Shown piece by piece: positions 22,532-33,831 of a stretch of 64,000 nt of DNA. Position 1 is the stretch's first letter, and each line of letters starts with the position of its first letter. The notes beneath the pieces were generated by a model. The model made no database searches and was not told the DNA's origin. It was given only the letters and a program-made list of their open reading frames with translations. This DNA comes from Argentina anserina (taxonomy: Eukaryota; Streptophyta; Magnoliopsida; Rosales; Rosaceae), in contig NC_065877.1 in NCBI RefSeq assembly GCF_933775445.1, positions 29,140,001 to 29,204,000 of the forward strand, in the 5' to 3' direction. Made by a program: the position numbers and the translations under genes.

Positions 22532-23383
22532 ATTACAGGTACCCAATAAACACATTCAACTTTGTATGGGATTCCACGAACAGTCTATCTCGCTAGGAAG
22601 GTTTTCATTTTTCCAAGTTTTTGTGTGCCCTTAAAATCAAACTAACCACATATTGACATATATTCTCTTTCTTCATAATAGTCGATCAACCAATTAACCA
22701 TATATGCTTCTCGTGCATATACATGCATGCAAAATTTTTGAATGTGTTTGTTGTCGATTTCACTCTACTGTAGGTCTAAGGGGTTTGTTTATGGTGTCCA
22801 AAGTAATAATATACACCTGAAACTACGTGGTTGATAATTAATTTTATTTTTTCATACTCATGTATAATGACGATTGTATAATTCGGAATGCATAACATGT
22901 TCCAGAGCACTATATAATTCTCCTAGTTTCTAGAGTGTGTGCGTGTATACAGTATACAATGCATGCCCCTTTCATCTACAAAAGAAAAAAAAGTATACGA
23001 GGGTTAGTGGATTATATTTCGATCGAGTACTGCTGATATATCTTATCGAGGGCTTAGCTTGGGAAATCCTTCGAGGTTTCGACTTTCGACGACTATGACG
23101 TAAAGCCTGTTGACAGTCGTGTGCGCCAAATCGCATGAATCATTAATAATGACTATGCTCATACCAAATCCAACCTAATTATGAAAATCTAACTTCCTTT
23201 TGATGAACTTTAATTAGATACTGAAGTACTTTATATGTGGACGGACGAATGATTACTAATTGCTAGCGAGGGTTAAGTGCATGCGTCCATATATATTGCG
23301 TTACTAAAAGGTTAAGGACCTTACAGTGTATTGCTCATCTAAACAAACATGTTATCATTTTCTCCAATAAGGCAATAAGTTGA
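22532..23383. other. AT-rich intergenic DNA
   Basis: No gene or repeat was recognised between the doubtful ORF and the hAT relic. Confidence 0.5.
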
Positions 23384-26300
23384 GACATGGACGAACCAGG
23401 ATTCAAAAGTGAGAGAGACTACATTTATTTTAAGTATTACAAGAAAACTACATATCCACAAACTACTTAAATTGTGCTCTTCGGTTACTTAATGCATAAA
23501 ACTCATCTATAACCAAATTTGAATCAATAGAATCGACAATTTCTCTTTCAATATAGACTGTCATTAGATCTGCAAGAAAATCATCACTCATCTTGCTTCG
23601 AAGTCGGTTCTTAATAAGCTTCATAGCTGAAAACGTTTTCTCTATTGTAGTTGTAGAAACATGAAGAGTTATCACAAGACGAACTAGTCTCTCAATCAAT
23701 AAGAATGGTGTCCTTGTCTTAACAAACTCTTAATATAACTTAGAAAGGGTACATAAATCTTGAAATTCTGAAAGTTCAGATAAATGGTACTCAAAGTGCT
23801 CCAACAGGTCTTTTAGATCATTCACATCAGGCATATCATTAGGATAAAACTTCTCAGCCAAAGAACATATTTTATCAATGTCAAATGATTGAAAATCCGA
23901 TTTAGGATCCAATGTTGAATTAAGAATCAAGAGCTCCCTTGATTGCTCATTGAATCTACTGTTTAGTTCCATAAATTGAAAATCAATCACATTATTGAAT
24001 ATTTCAACACGATAATAATGCTCAATAGTGACACAATTTTGTTGTTGACAGGGATGATTCATACCTTCCATATGACGAGCACTAAAATTTGGAGTACCAA
24101 TGGAATGTGTGTCACAAAATGATACAACATTAGCGAATAAATCAGCCCAACCATCTTGTCTCAACTTTTGAAGACAACCTTTTGTACTAGAAACCATATT
24201 CATAGCATTTATTATTTTTTGAGACTGTTCTTGCAAAGACTTACAAAGAGCATTTGTGATTCTCATAGTTTTATCCAATAACAATAGACAAAACACAAAA
24301 TCAAATTATCTTAGAGCTGTACAAGCACCCAAAGCTTGTCCACATATTTTTCCATTGAGTCCATCATCCCTCATGTTTTTCAAAACTGAACTAGTTGAAT
24401 TATATAATTTCATCAAGTTCTTGATAGAATAATACCTTGAACTCCACCGAGTAGCTCCAACTCTTTGCAAATTACATGTCTGATTAGCTCCCCTTCCTGT
24501 TTCAAGTTCCCCATCAGCAATTTGTTCCACAACTTTAATTTTCTAAGCAGATTTCAACTCAGAAACATGCTTAGCAGATGAGTCTACAACATTAATAATG
24601 TTAGTAAGCATTTGAAAGAATAAAAAAACAACTACTACATCTTTTGCTGCAGTATTTAAAGGAAGATATGGGCGATGTGCAAAACAGTGTACATAATATG
24701 CATATGGACACTTCTGCAAAAACAAAGTTTGCAATACATTCCACTCACCACGCATGTTGCTATCACCATCATATCCTTGGCCACAAAAATTTTCAACTTA
24801 AAGATTATATTCAGTAGAACACTATTAATCTTAATCTTAAGAGTTGCAACACAAGTATCACCAACACTTACCACATGGAAGAATCGTTCACAAATGAACC
24901 CATGAGAATCAAGAAATCTTTAGATAATTGCCATTTGTTCTTTATTAGACTCATCAAGTGATTCATCGACAAGCAAACAAAACTTAGCCTCACAAATCTC
25001 TTCACAAATTTTTCTTCTAACTCTATTGGCAAAAATACTCATAATTTTGTTTTGAACTTTTGGTGAAGTATAAGTAGCATTTCGAGGGACATTTTCTAAG
25101 ATGAACTTTGCAACTTCCTCACTCATTTTCCCATATGACTCCATTGTCGCAATAACACTTTCACGATTAGAGGAATCAACAGATTTATCATCACCTCTAA
25201 AAACAAGTGCTTGTTCTGCTAACAATCTTACGGCCTCTATAGTAACCTTGAGTCGCAACCGATTTTGCTGTATCAATTATGGTGGTTGTGGATTCATGAC
25301 TTTATCAATATGACTACACACATTTAAATGAACATTTGGAGAGCAAGTCTTCCCTACATGCATGCTTGTTAAAGGCACATTTGTCTCCACCAGCCTTTCT
25401 TCAATTGTTGAACCCAACAAAAGTGAACATGACTACCTGTTACTGCTAGCAAAAAGAAACCATGGTAAAAATAAAATGCTTTGTCATATGCATCCGAGTA
25501 CTCAAGTTGAAGATATTTATCAAACCATTTTGCTTTAAATCTGCGATCTTGAACCCCACAACCATGTGTTGGATACTTTTCTAATTTTGATTGATATGGA
25601 CCAGCAAGTATATATTTTATCCGAACCTCATCTCGGTCATTAATTGGATATGACAAGATAGAATGACGCTTTCCTGGATCACGCTCAATGTGATTAACAT
25701 CAAATTCATGAGACTGCACTCTCACAAAATTAGAAAGTTCAGGGGCTTCAAGCTCAACCGAACAAGGAATATCATCAATCACAACATCATCCTTTGATTT
25801 CTTTTGAAAGTATACATCTACTTTCTTCTATATTTTGGATAGCTTAGGATTTTGAGTTTGATCAGTCATTAAAAACACCTAAAAGCAAAACAAAAAAGCA
25901 TAAAGATTATCAATCTCACTACTAACTCATTACTAATCTGCAATAAACTAAGTAATCTAATCCAAATGATAAAGAATTCATCTCTCAAACAAAAACACAA
26001 TAAAGAAATTGCCACTGTCTTGGGTAATTGGACACTATATATTAATAATAATAACTCAATAACATTCTCTAGGATCAATGAATTTGATCACCCAAATAAA
26101 AAAATCCCCAATTTTGATCTAATTTCGTCAAATAAATTTAATATTAGAAGAAAAAATAATTGTAATACCTTGATTAGGAGAACTAGGAGAAGATCTGAAG
26201 AGGTTGAATTGTTGATTGTTGAGGAATGAGGACTTCTCTTGAGAAAGAGAGAAGAGAATAGCAAATTATAGGGTTGCATTGTGGTCTATGACAGTTTGCA

Positions 26301-26551
26301 AATTGGAATGAGAAGGGAAAAGAGAGAAGAGAAGCCGAGAAAAGTCAGAGAAGAGAAAAGAATGGGTTTTTAGATGGGTTAATTAAATGGGGTTTTTAGA
26401 CTACATGTTGTTTTTTTCTTTTCAATGGGTTTGTGTATTGATCAATTGATCTCATATACAATTGTCTATACAATTATATATAGATGAAATTTGTTTTCCC
26501 CAAAATCTAAGGCGGGCTGCAGCTTACCTCAGCCCATCTCTTCGTCCGTGC
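23384..26551 (-). mobile_element. hAT-type transposon relic (ZMYM1/TTF-like)
   Basis: The coding relic (23463-25850) is bordered on the left by acatGGACGAAccagg and on the right, read inversely, by gcacGGACGAAgagat. These are degenerate inverted ends like those of hAT elements that start near C/TAGGGGCGGA. TTGAG occurs just outside both ends but I could not fix an 8-bp target-site duplication, so the boundaries are approximate. Confidence 0.65.
23463..25850 (-). pseudogene. hAT transposase / TTF-type zinc-finger DUF4371 protein, broken
   Basis: Read on the minus strand, the pieces follow the order of zinc-finger MYM-type protein 1-like hAT transposases. A TTF-type zinc-finger region (DPGKRHSILSYPINDRDEVR, 25369-25782) comes first. 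A DUF4371/RNase H-like core follows (CEAKFCLLVDESLDESNKEQ at 24920-25276; YAYYVHCFAHR at 24543-24755). The hAT C-terminal dimerisation segment comes last (TTIEKTFSAMKLIKNRLRSK, 23463-23699). Frames change and stops interrupt at least five times, so no transposase can be made. Family knowledge: hAT enzymes cut and paste with 8-bp target duplications. Confidence 0.88.
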
Positions 26552-27082
26552 TTGAGTTAAGATTTCATTTATCATGGTAAATTTCTATGCCTTTTATCGT
26601 ACAATCAATCAATAAATCATAAAGTTGAATAGATCAATGGGGGGAGACTCCAAACCTTATTTGTTACATCAAAAGATATAAATGGCCATGGTGATCGGGT
26701 TTGTGACAGGGGACTGGTAGCTTCAAACAGAGACGGCGACGAGTCTTCTTCGATAGTCGGGGCAGCAAGAAAGCCAGGTATTTGAGGAGGTGGACACGGC
26801 GGGGATGTCGAATCAGAGTTTCCATGTGAATCAACAAACCTGGGTTAGAAATCCCGTCCTTTTCGGTAGGAATGTCCCAGCCGGGTCTTGAAAATTTTGG
26901 GCCTGGACCGGTCAACAAGCCCAATTTTACTATGGATGCATCTTTGGAAAAGTCATTGACGACTTTGACTAGGGCTAAAACTTCTTTTATGGGATTTTTG
27001 AAGTCTATTGGAGGGATTGTGACACCACCGAGCCTCAAGCGAGCCCATTCGACTATCGGCGGGCATAAAACCGATTTAACAA
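26552..27082. other. Intergenic, no gene recognised
   Basis: Overlapping frames at 26664-27114 on both strands have no family I know. The stretch links the hAT relic to the ACCGAACC repeat. Confidence 0.4.
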
Positions 27083-27290
27083 GGAAAACTAACCGAACCG
27101 AACCGAAAATATGATTTGGATAACCGAACCGAAATAATATAGTTTGGAGAATAGCGAAAACCGAACCGAAACCGGTTTAGATATAGTTTAGGTGGTTAAA
27201 CCGATCGCTTAAAAACCGAACCGACCGAATTTAAATTAATTATTAAAAAATACTATATATATATACTATTAGTAAAAAAAATACATCTAA

Positions 27291-27365
27291 AATGCCTTCT
27301 AGTGCAGTGGTAAGGCGCAAGGTTGATATATATTTGGTTATGGGTTCAAATCTTAGTTTTGTCAT
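27291..27365 (+). repeat. tRNA-like SINE segment 1
   Basis: AGTGCAGTGGTAAGGCGC resembles a pol III A box and GGTTCAAATC matches the B box consensus GWTCRANNC at suitable spacing. The sequence between does not fold into a functional tRNA by eye, so I read it as a tRNA-derived SINE head. Confidence 0.5.
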
Positions 27366-27430
27366 TTTAATAATTTATTTCATATTCTAAATATATACAC
27401 ACTATACATAAATATTAACAAAATATATGT

Positions 27431-27505
27431 TTGTTGTAGTGGTTTGGGTGTTGTGGTGCACCTAAGAGGTTGGGATATCGAATCCTACCTCTGGAAAATT
27501 GCAAA
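27431..27505 (+). repeat. tRNA-like SINE segment 2
   Basis: GTAGTGGTTTGGGTGTTGTGG followed by GATATCGAATCCT repeats the A-box/B-box layout of segment 1 with one mismatch in the B box. It lies 66 bp downstream in the same orientation. Confidence 0.4.
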
Positions 27506-28273
27506 AACATTTTGCATTCTGGTGTGGTTTGAAACCGAACCAAAAATTTTGTTAAATCAAAATATTCAGCCCGACCTATTCAAATTCGGAGATCGGTTTG
27601 AAAACTTAGGAAACTGTTTGAAATGTTTTGGATTCGCTTTGAGCCTAAAACCGACCCGAACCGATATATGCCCAACCCTACATTCAACCTCTCACTAGGC
27701 CAATTATGCCTATAAGCGACACATATCAAGCGACATATGTTGGGTTAAGTGTGGTTTGGAGGATTGTAGTAACATATCTTTCTATATATGTCGTCTCAAT
27801 AGAGTCATGAAGTCAAATTAGTTTCGAATGAAAAATGGGCAATATTCATGCGACTTATATATGTCGTGTGAGTGTTGCTCTTAATTCTGGAGAAATTCTA
27901 AAGTTGACAAAAACAAAAGCAACAATCAGTCCACATTTATATGTCGTTTTGATATACAACATTCTTTTACCCAATTTTTAGAGGGATAATTTGACAGTTC
28001 TCCATCTCAAACTTGTTGTCTTAGAGTTTCTAGATAGGAAGACATGCATCTGTCACTTAATCATACAAAAAAATTGGCCCATTTTTTTGGAGAGATATTT
28101 CCCTCTCAAACTTGTTTACCTAGAGCTAATTAGTACAAAAACTTGTTTGCTAGATAGGACAACATATATGTGTCACTTAATTATATAGAAATTGGCCCCG
28201 TACGTTTTTTGGAGGCTCCCAGAGCTTGGTGCCCTAAAGACAAGTTGTTTAAATAAGTTGTATTAGATATGAC

Positions 28274-28276
<3 letters not shown>

Positions 28277-28310
<34 letters not shown>
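28277..28310. repeat. (TA)n microsatellite
   Basis: An uninterrupted AT dinucleotide run of about 17 units lies in the left subterminal region of the CACTA-like element. Confidence 0.9.
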
Positions 28311-28313
<3 letters not shown>

Positions 28314-28414
28314 ACCTTAACTTGTCCGAAAATTTGGCATAACTTAAATAAATAAAGGCATCGCATTCGAATTCACTTTAGTATAAATAAAAAACAGTGA
28401 AAACCCTAACTTCA

Positions 28415-28417
<3 letters not shown>

Positions 28418-28492
<75 letters not shown>
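28418..28492. repeat. (CT)n microsatellite
   Basis: About 37 CT units lie just upstream of the PBRP-like fragment. This could be the remains of a CT-rich 5' UTR. Confidence 0.95.
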
Positions 28493-28502
<10 letters not shown>

Positions 28503-28648
28503 TTCTTCTTCCATTTGATAGTGCCGAAAGCTCCAGCTCCGGCCATCATCTCATCAGCTCACTGCCATCACCTGATTCTCCATTCAAAACCGAGCAAACC
28601 CCTAACGAATCGGAGACATGCTCCACCTCCGAGCATCTCCGCCATCAT

Positions 28649-29286
28649 CAGCCCAGGGGCTTCATCACTGCCTTCTTGACCTGGTCCCTCAAGCCCACCC
28701 CACTCTACCTCCGCTCCTCCCTCTCTTTCTTCGGCCACCTTGCAGAACTTGAGTGCGTGCTCGAGCTCTGTACCTCTGCAGCCTCCACATCGTTAACCGT
28801 CGTGGTTGACCATAGACATGGCTTCGATTCTGGGATTGGAATCTAATATTTCAGACCACGCGTTTAAGTTGTTTAGGGATTGTTGCTCCATTACTTACTT
28901 GAGGAATCGCAACGTTGAAGCCCTAGCTATTGTTGCTTTAGTCTAAACCATAAGGGAGGCCTAAGAGTCCAGAACCCTTCAGGTAACTTGATTCTCTCCT
29001 TTCTTTTTTCAATTATTGTAATTATTGAAGTGAAATCTAGGTTTGTTACTAATTGTGTTGTTATGGATGAATGGCAATTTGTGGTTGCTAATTTGTGATG
29101 AATTGGCGGTTTGATTTTGTAATATAGGAGATTTCAATTACGGCTAATGTAGCGCAGAAGGAGATTAGTAAGTACATCAAGATACTTGGAGAAGCTCCAC
29201 ATCTAAGTTAGCCTGTTAACAACAATTCTAGATCAGTTAAAATGTTGTGGCTCTACACTCTCCTCCAACTCAATACGTCTGCTCAG
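28649..29286 (+). pseudogene. PBRP: 5'-truncated PBRP (plant TFIIB-related protein) fragment
   Basis: The translation of 28649-28982 follows plant PBRP: GFITAFLTWSL, SSLSFFGHLAELE, TVVVD, then after a short deletion and frame change DMASILGLESNISDHAFKLF and CLRNR-like YLRNRNVEALA. A second exon at 29128-29286, after a GT-AG intron, reads EISITANVAQKEISKYIKIL and continues to TLLQLNTSAQ. The N-terminal zinc ribbon and the later cyclin-like exons are absent. Stops interrupt it (after IVALV, inside TIREA.ESRTLQ, and after PHLS). Family knowledge: PBRP is a TFIIB-like factor found on plastid envelopes and in nuclei. Lying inside CACTA-like ends, the fragment looks captured rather than native. The PBRP identity rests on memory of the family. 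Confidence 0.8.
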
Positions 29287-29360
29287 GTACTTATGTTTTT
29301 GTTCAGGATTTGGTATGTGAACTGTTGGGTGGTTATACATTACTTTGAGTTGAGGCTTCT

Positions 29361-32061
29361 TGTAACGACCCTAAAATTTTGAGCATAAAAACTCAAAATA
29401 TTAAAGTCGTACAACACTAAAACAATCTCAACGAATCGAAATCGTTTAAATGCACAGCGGATCATTACTGAGTTCACAATACAACTCAGACAACCAATTA
29501 TTACAAACCCAATTTATAATTCAACATTACATAAAATGGAAATGTAAAATCCTCACACAAGCTAGAACTAAATATCTTCAAGTCCTCTGAGCGGTCCGTC
29601 AATTCCCGCTAATCCACACCTGCGGAGTATCCACTATATCATCGAATTGGTGCACTGGGATTGTAAACACAAACCCGGTAAGCTTTACAGCTCGTATGAG
29701 TAAAAACAACAATAAAACTCGCATATCAATATATACGGAAATCCACAAAAACAACAAATATAAATGCACTCATGAGTCGATGGACGACCCGTCTCGTTGT
29801 CCAAAATATGAAAACGAAAGTGCTCATGAGAAATTGGGCAACCCTTCTGGTTACCCAAATGCATTTATAATACGAGTACTAATGAACGCTGGTACACATC
29901 TGTTACCCCTCACGTAGTACACCGCCGATATTGGGTAACCACCCGCTACCCAACATCCAAAACAATATGAGTACTCATGAGCCGATAACCACCCATTACC
30001 TCACATGCTGTACTCCGGCAGACAGACTAGAGCTCTAACTGTATCGTAACTTTCGCCCGGCCAAAGGCTAGGTTTCGACTTGCCAAACACGTACAATAAT
30101 CTCACATCATATTGTACAAAAATCAAGTCTGAAGACAAATCAACATTTTAACAATTTCCATGTTAAAATCACGTACAATAATCACACATCATATTGTACA
30201 AATCAAAATCACATGCTCGATATACAATCTCGTCATCAAAATGACATCATCACGATAAAATCATAACAGTATATTATATAGCAAACTATATATATATGTA
30301 CCTATTTACCATTTATACAATATATATATATAATCCGCTATATCATATACATATCATATTTCATAAACACGTCCGAAGACAAAACGTTTTAACAAACACC
30401 ATGTTAAAATCACGTACAATAATCACACCTCATATTGTACAAATTAAATCACATGCTCAATATTTAATTCTCGTCATCGAAATGACCAATTCCAATAAAT
30501 TCATAACAGTATATAATATAGCAAACTATATATATATGTACTTATTACCATTTATACAGTATATATGTAATCCACTATATTGTATACATGTTTGTCATTC
30601 ATTATTAAATACTCTTGCAAAATATTGAATCACCGCGAGGGTAGATTCGTACTTATGTGAGATTTTACTCACCTTAACGAGTCGAGCGTAATTCCATAAT
30701 TTCCGAAGATAATTCCTTTCCTCGCTTTATAGATCACCTTGAAAAGATAAGAAAATGATTTTAGAAACGTTTCGTAAACCTTTAAATGCCGAAACAGTAA
30801 TAATCGGTTACTGTTAAGCAATTTTCGGTTTTACGAATTTACTGTGTACTATCCATGTATTTACTATTCATGTATTACTCTACAAATACACATCCAATAC
30901 GTATTTCTGTACGAGTACATACTGTTTACGTATTTTTTTACGTTTAAATACTATTTAAATGTACATACTGTCTCAGTAAATAATCATTACTGAATTACCC
31001 TTCCAAAATTACTTTTTACAATTACTAAAAGTAATTTACATTTACATTTACATTTACCGTACGTAAATAAATTTTACATTTACCGTACATAAATCACCTT
31101 TTTACATTTACAGTACGTAAAAATAAATTACAAAATTACCATTCGGAAACACTGTTCACGCGCCACCTCCGACAGCCCGTGCGTGGGGCCCACACGCCGA
31201 CACCACTAACGACGCGTATCACGCCACCGCCGCCCCATTTCTCTTCCTTTCTCCTCCCTCTTCTCCTCCACGGCCTCACGCCGTCTCCTACTCCCTCCAC
31301 GCACGCACACGCGCCGCCTAAGGCGGCGGTAACCCCTCCTCCTCGATCTACTCCAATCTTCCACAAATCCATCCAAAAACACAACAACAACATCACAACA
31401 ACTCGATTCAATCAACCCTTACCTTGTTTGAACCGTGGGGAGCACCGGAGAGGCTAGGCAGCGGCGGAGGAAATATGCATAAACTTGGCGACATCCTAGC
31501 GACTTCGCGACGACGGGGCACGAGCTGGCGAGCTGGAGGGTGGCTGTTGTAGTCCTTGCGACGACGTTGAGCTGGGTGGTGCACGTCACGGCGGCCCGGA
31601 GGGTGGCAGATCGACGAGAGGGATTTTCGGAGGGAGAGAGAAGTAGAATCGGGGAGAGAGAGAGCTGAGGGAGGCGGGTGAGAGGTGAGAGAGTGTGGTT
31701 TCCAGAAATGGAAACCCTAATCAGAAAAATGTCATTTTTATACTCGTTTCCAAAATCGGAAATTAACTTCCGACGCTAATAACTTTCACGTACAACCTCC
31801 GATTCGAACGTGTGAAGCGTCCACGAACTCGTATCGACGAGCTCTACAATTTTCGTGAAGGAAGTTTTCACAACCGAGCGTCGGAATAAAAGTCGATATA
31901 TTCGTTCGGAAACGTAACGTTTTTTCTAATTAAACGTTCCGAGAACGTTTCCGTTTCCGTTTCGTAAAATCGCAAACAATCAAATTCATTTTAATTGAAT
32001 TTCACAACTTTATAGAATTCAAATCAAACTAAATATTGTTTTGAAAAATAGGGTTATTACA
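29361..32061 (-). mobile_element. Solo LTR A, Ty3/gypsy (Tekay/Del-like) family
   Basis: This 2701-bp unit runs TGTAACGACCC...GGTTATTACA, the ends shared with LTRs B and C. Flanks are cttct on the left and tttct on the right, a 5-bp target duplication with one mismatch. No internal retroelement region adjoins, so it is a solo LTR. By comparison with LTR C and its pol, transcription runs on the minus strand; a minus-strand TATAAAAATG lies near 31735. It carries a near 240-bp internal tandem duplication (about 30150-30610). The GC-rich frames at 31136-31457 are leader-like sequence, not genes. It lies just downstream of the PBRP-like exon. Confidence 0.88.
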
Positions 32062-33831
32062 TTTCTAGCATGAGGCTAGTTGTTATTTGGTTAGATGGTT
32101 GTTGAAGGAAATATTTATGACATTGATTACGAGTTTCTATATATGTTGCAGACTGAATGAGTATTTTGGGAACTTTTTTTTCACAAAATAAAACTATAAT
32201 TACAATTTCTCAAGCATATTGAATTGGAGGGAAAATAATATAGTATGTTTAGAATTATGAAGGAATGGATCATATAGTGCATTTGGAGTTTTCCCTACAA
32301 TGCAGTCGTTCTGGATTTTCACGTTTGCTCTTTTGGTTTATCCATACTTTTCTTTTCTTATTATAATACTATGTTTCTAGTAATATTTTTGATCGACTTC
32401 TTCAATACAATAGGGGTTGTTGGGCCTTGAGATGTCTGTCGATTCTTGGAAGGCTTCATTTATGTTTATCAGATTGTCATGCAGCCAACCAAATAGACTA
32501 ACAATAGTTTCCATACATGCTGATAACCATCAAAAATAATTTACTTTTCACTTAATCATCTTGATCACTATTTTGTTGTTCCAAATTATATATGACATCA
32601 AGTTCAACTTTGACGTTGAAGAGTTGAGGAAGAGGATTGGCTTAGATTATGATCGTCTCTCTCGAATGTCTATCGTTGAGGAAGCTTCTATTAAGGTACC
32701 TCTAGAAGCATCATAAATCATACTTCATGGTGTATATATGAGTTTGTGTTTCTCCTGGTAGTCTTTGTAAACTCTATATCTTGGGTCTTAGACCTACTTA
32801 TTTTGTCAATTCATCAGCCAATTGTGTGATACTATGCATAATCATCTGATAAGAACCTTATATCAGCTTGTGACCTTTTGGAAGTTCTTGTATCCCATTG
32901 CTATACGAATTTATTGGTTTGAATTTGATTTGATATTCTTGTTAAATTGATTATCAAATACCATTAGATTAGTTAAGTCTCTTGATTGACTTTGATCTCC
33001 TTTAGTTATAAGCACTTCCTTATTATCATTTTTTTCCTGTTTGGTACATGCTGGGCTATAATTTTTGTTTTTATTTCTCGTATATATTAGAGATTTATGT
33101 TGCAACTGGTTCTTTTATCACTTATAAACAAGGAAATTTAATTGCATTAGTATTATCTTCAGTATTGTTACGGTTTCTGTGTTTCATCATACATAGGAAC
33201 AATGATAATGCATGTGTTTTGTTTTGTAGACTGGCGAACAGTGGCATTGTTCACATCTGATCCCTGACATAACTGATACTAAATGTAAGACTTTGTAGGT
33301 TTCTAATTTTTTTATTGTTGAAGTCACTCTATTGTACTCAATTATAAAATTTGTGCAATTTTGTAACTTTCCACTAAAACTTAATAAGTTAATAGTGGTG
33401 GTACTACAAGCACTGAAGTTATGTGTTTGCATCAATCAATATGTGCAGGTTAATAACAGTTATGCGGAAGGGAGACTGACCTTGGCAATTGTCCTTAGTG
33501 GTAATTTATGTAGAGATTGTGGTATTGTATGACCTTTCTATATATTAGGTAACCAAATAAAACCCTTATGCGTTTAATGCTTTGAAACTTGTTGGAGTAC
33601 CTTTTATGGTTTTGTCAAAGCCGATTAATGCTAATTCAATTTGTTATGATTGTCTGTTCCTATTCTAAATTCTAATTTATTGTACATAAATTAGTTTTAA
33701 AATTGGGTTTCTTCTCTTTTGCAGGTTAACCCTTATTTTGTAAGCAGCTTTCATATGTTAGAGATCTCATTAACAAAGTCTAGTGGACTACAAAGAAGAA
33801 GTAACCAGTGGGATGTGTCCAAGCATTTCCC
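32062..33831. other. CACTA-like element interior with exon-like fragments
   Basis: Between solo LTRs A and B the sequence has several spans bounded by AG and GT that read open: about 32600-32694 (FDVEELRKRIGLDYDRLSRM), 33229-33297, 33450-33501 and 33726-33800. I do not recognise the protein. They do not look like the missing PBRP exons. They may be further captured gene pieces or chance. Confidence 0.35.

Larger units (their letters stand above)
27083..27690. repeat. ACCGAACC-rich dispersed-type repeat
   Basis: Strings of AACCGAACCGAACCG occur at the left end (27083-27230) and again near the right end (about 27640-27690, ending cccaacccta). An AT-rich centre with two tRNA-like promoter segments lies between. 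Such ends are common in non-autonomous plant repeats, but the class is not certain. Confidence 0.55.

Noticed and set aside
31136..31457. GC-rich proline- and arginine-rich ORFs inside LTR A, with equivalents in LTRs B, C and D
   Set aside because: They fall in the GC-rich leader part of a repeated LTR, occur in several overlapping frames and match no protein family.
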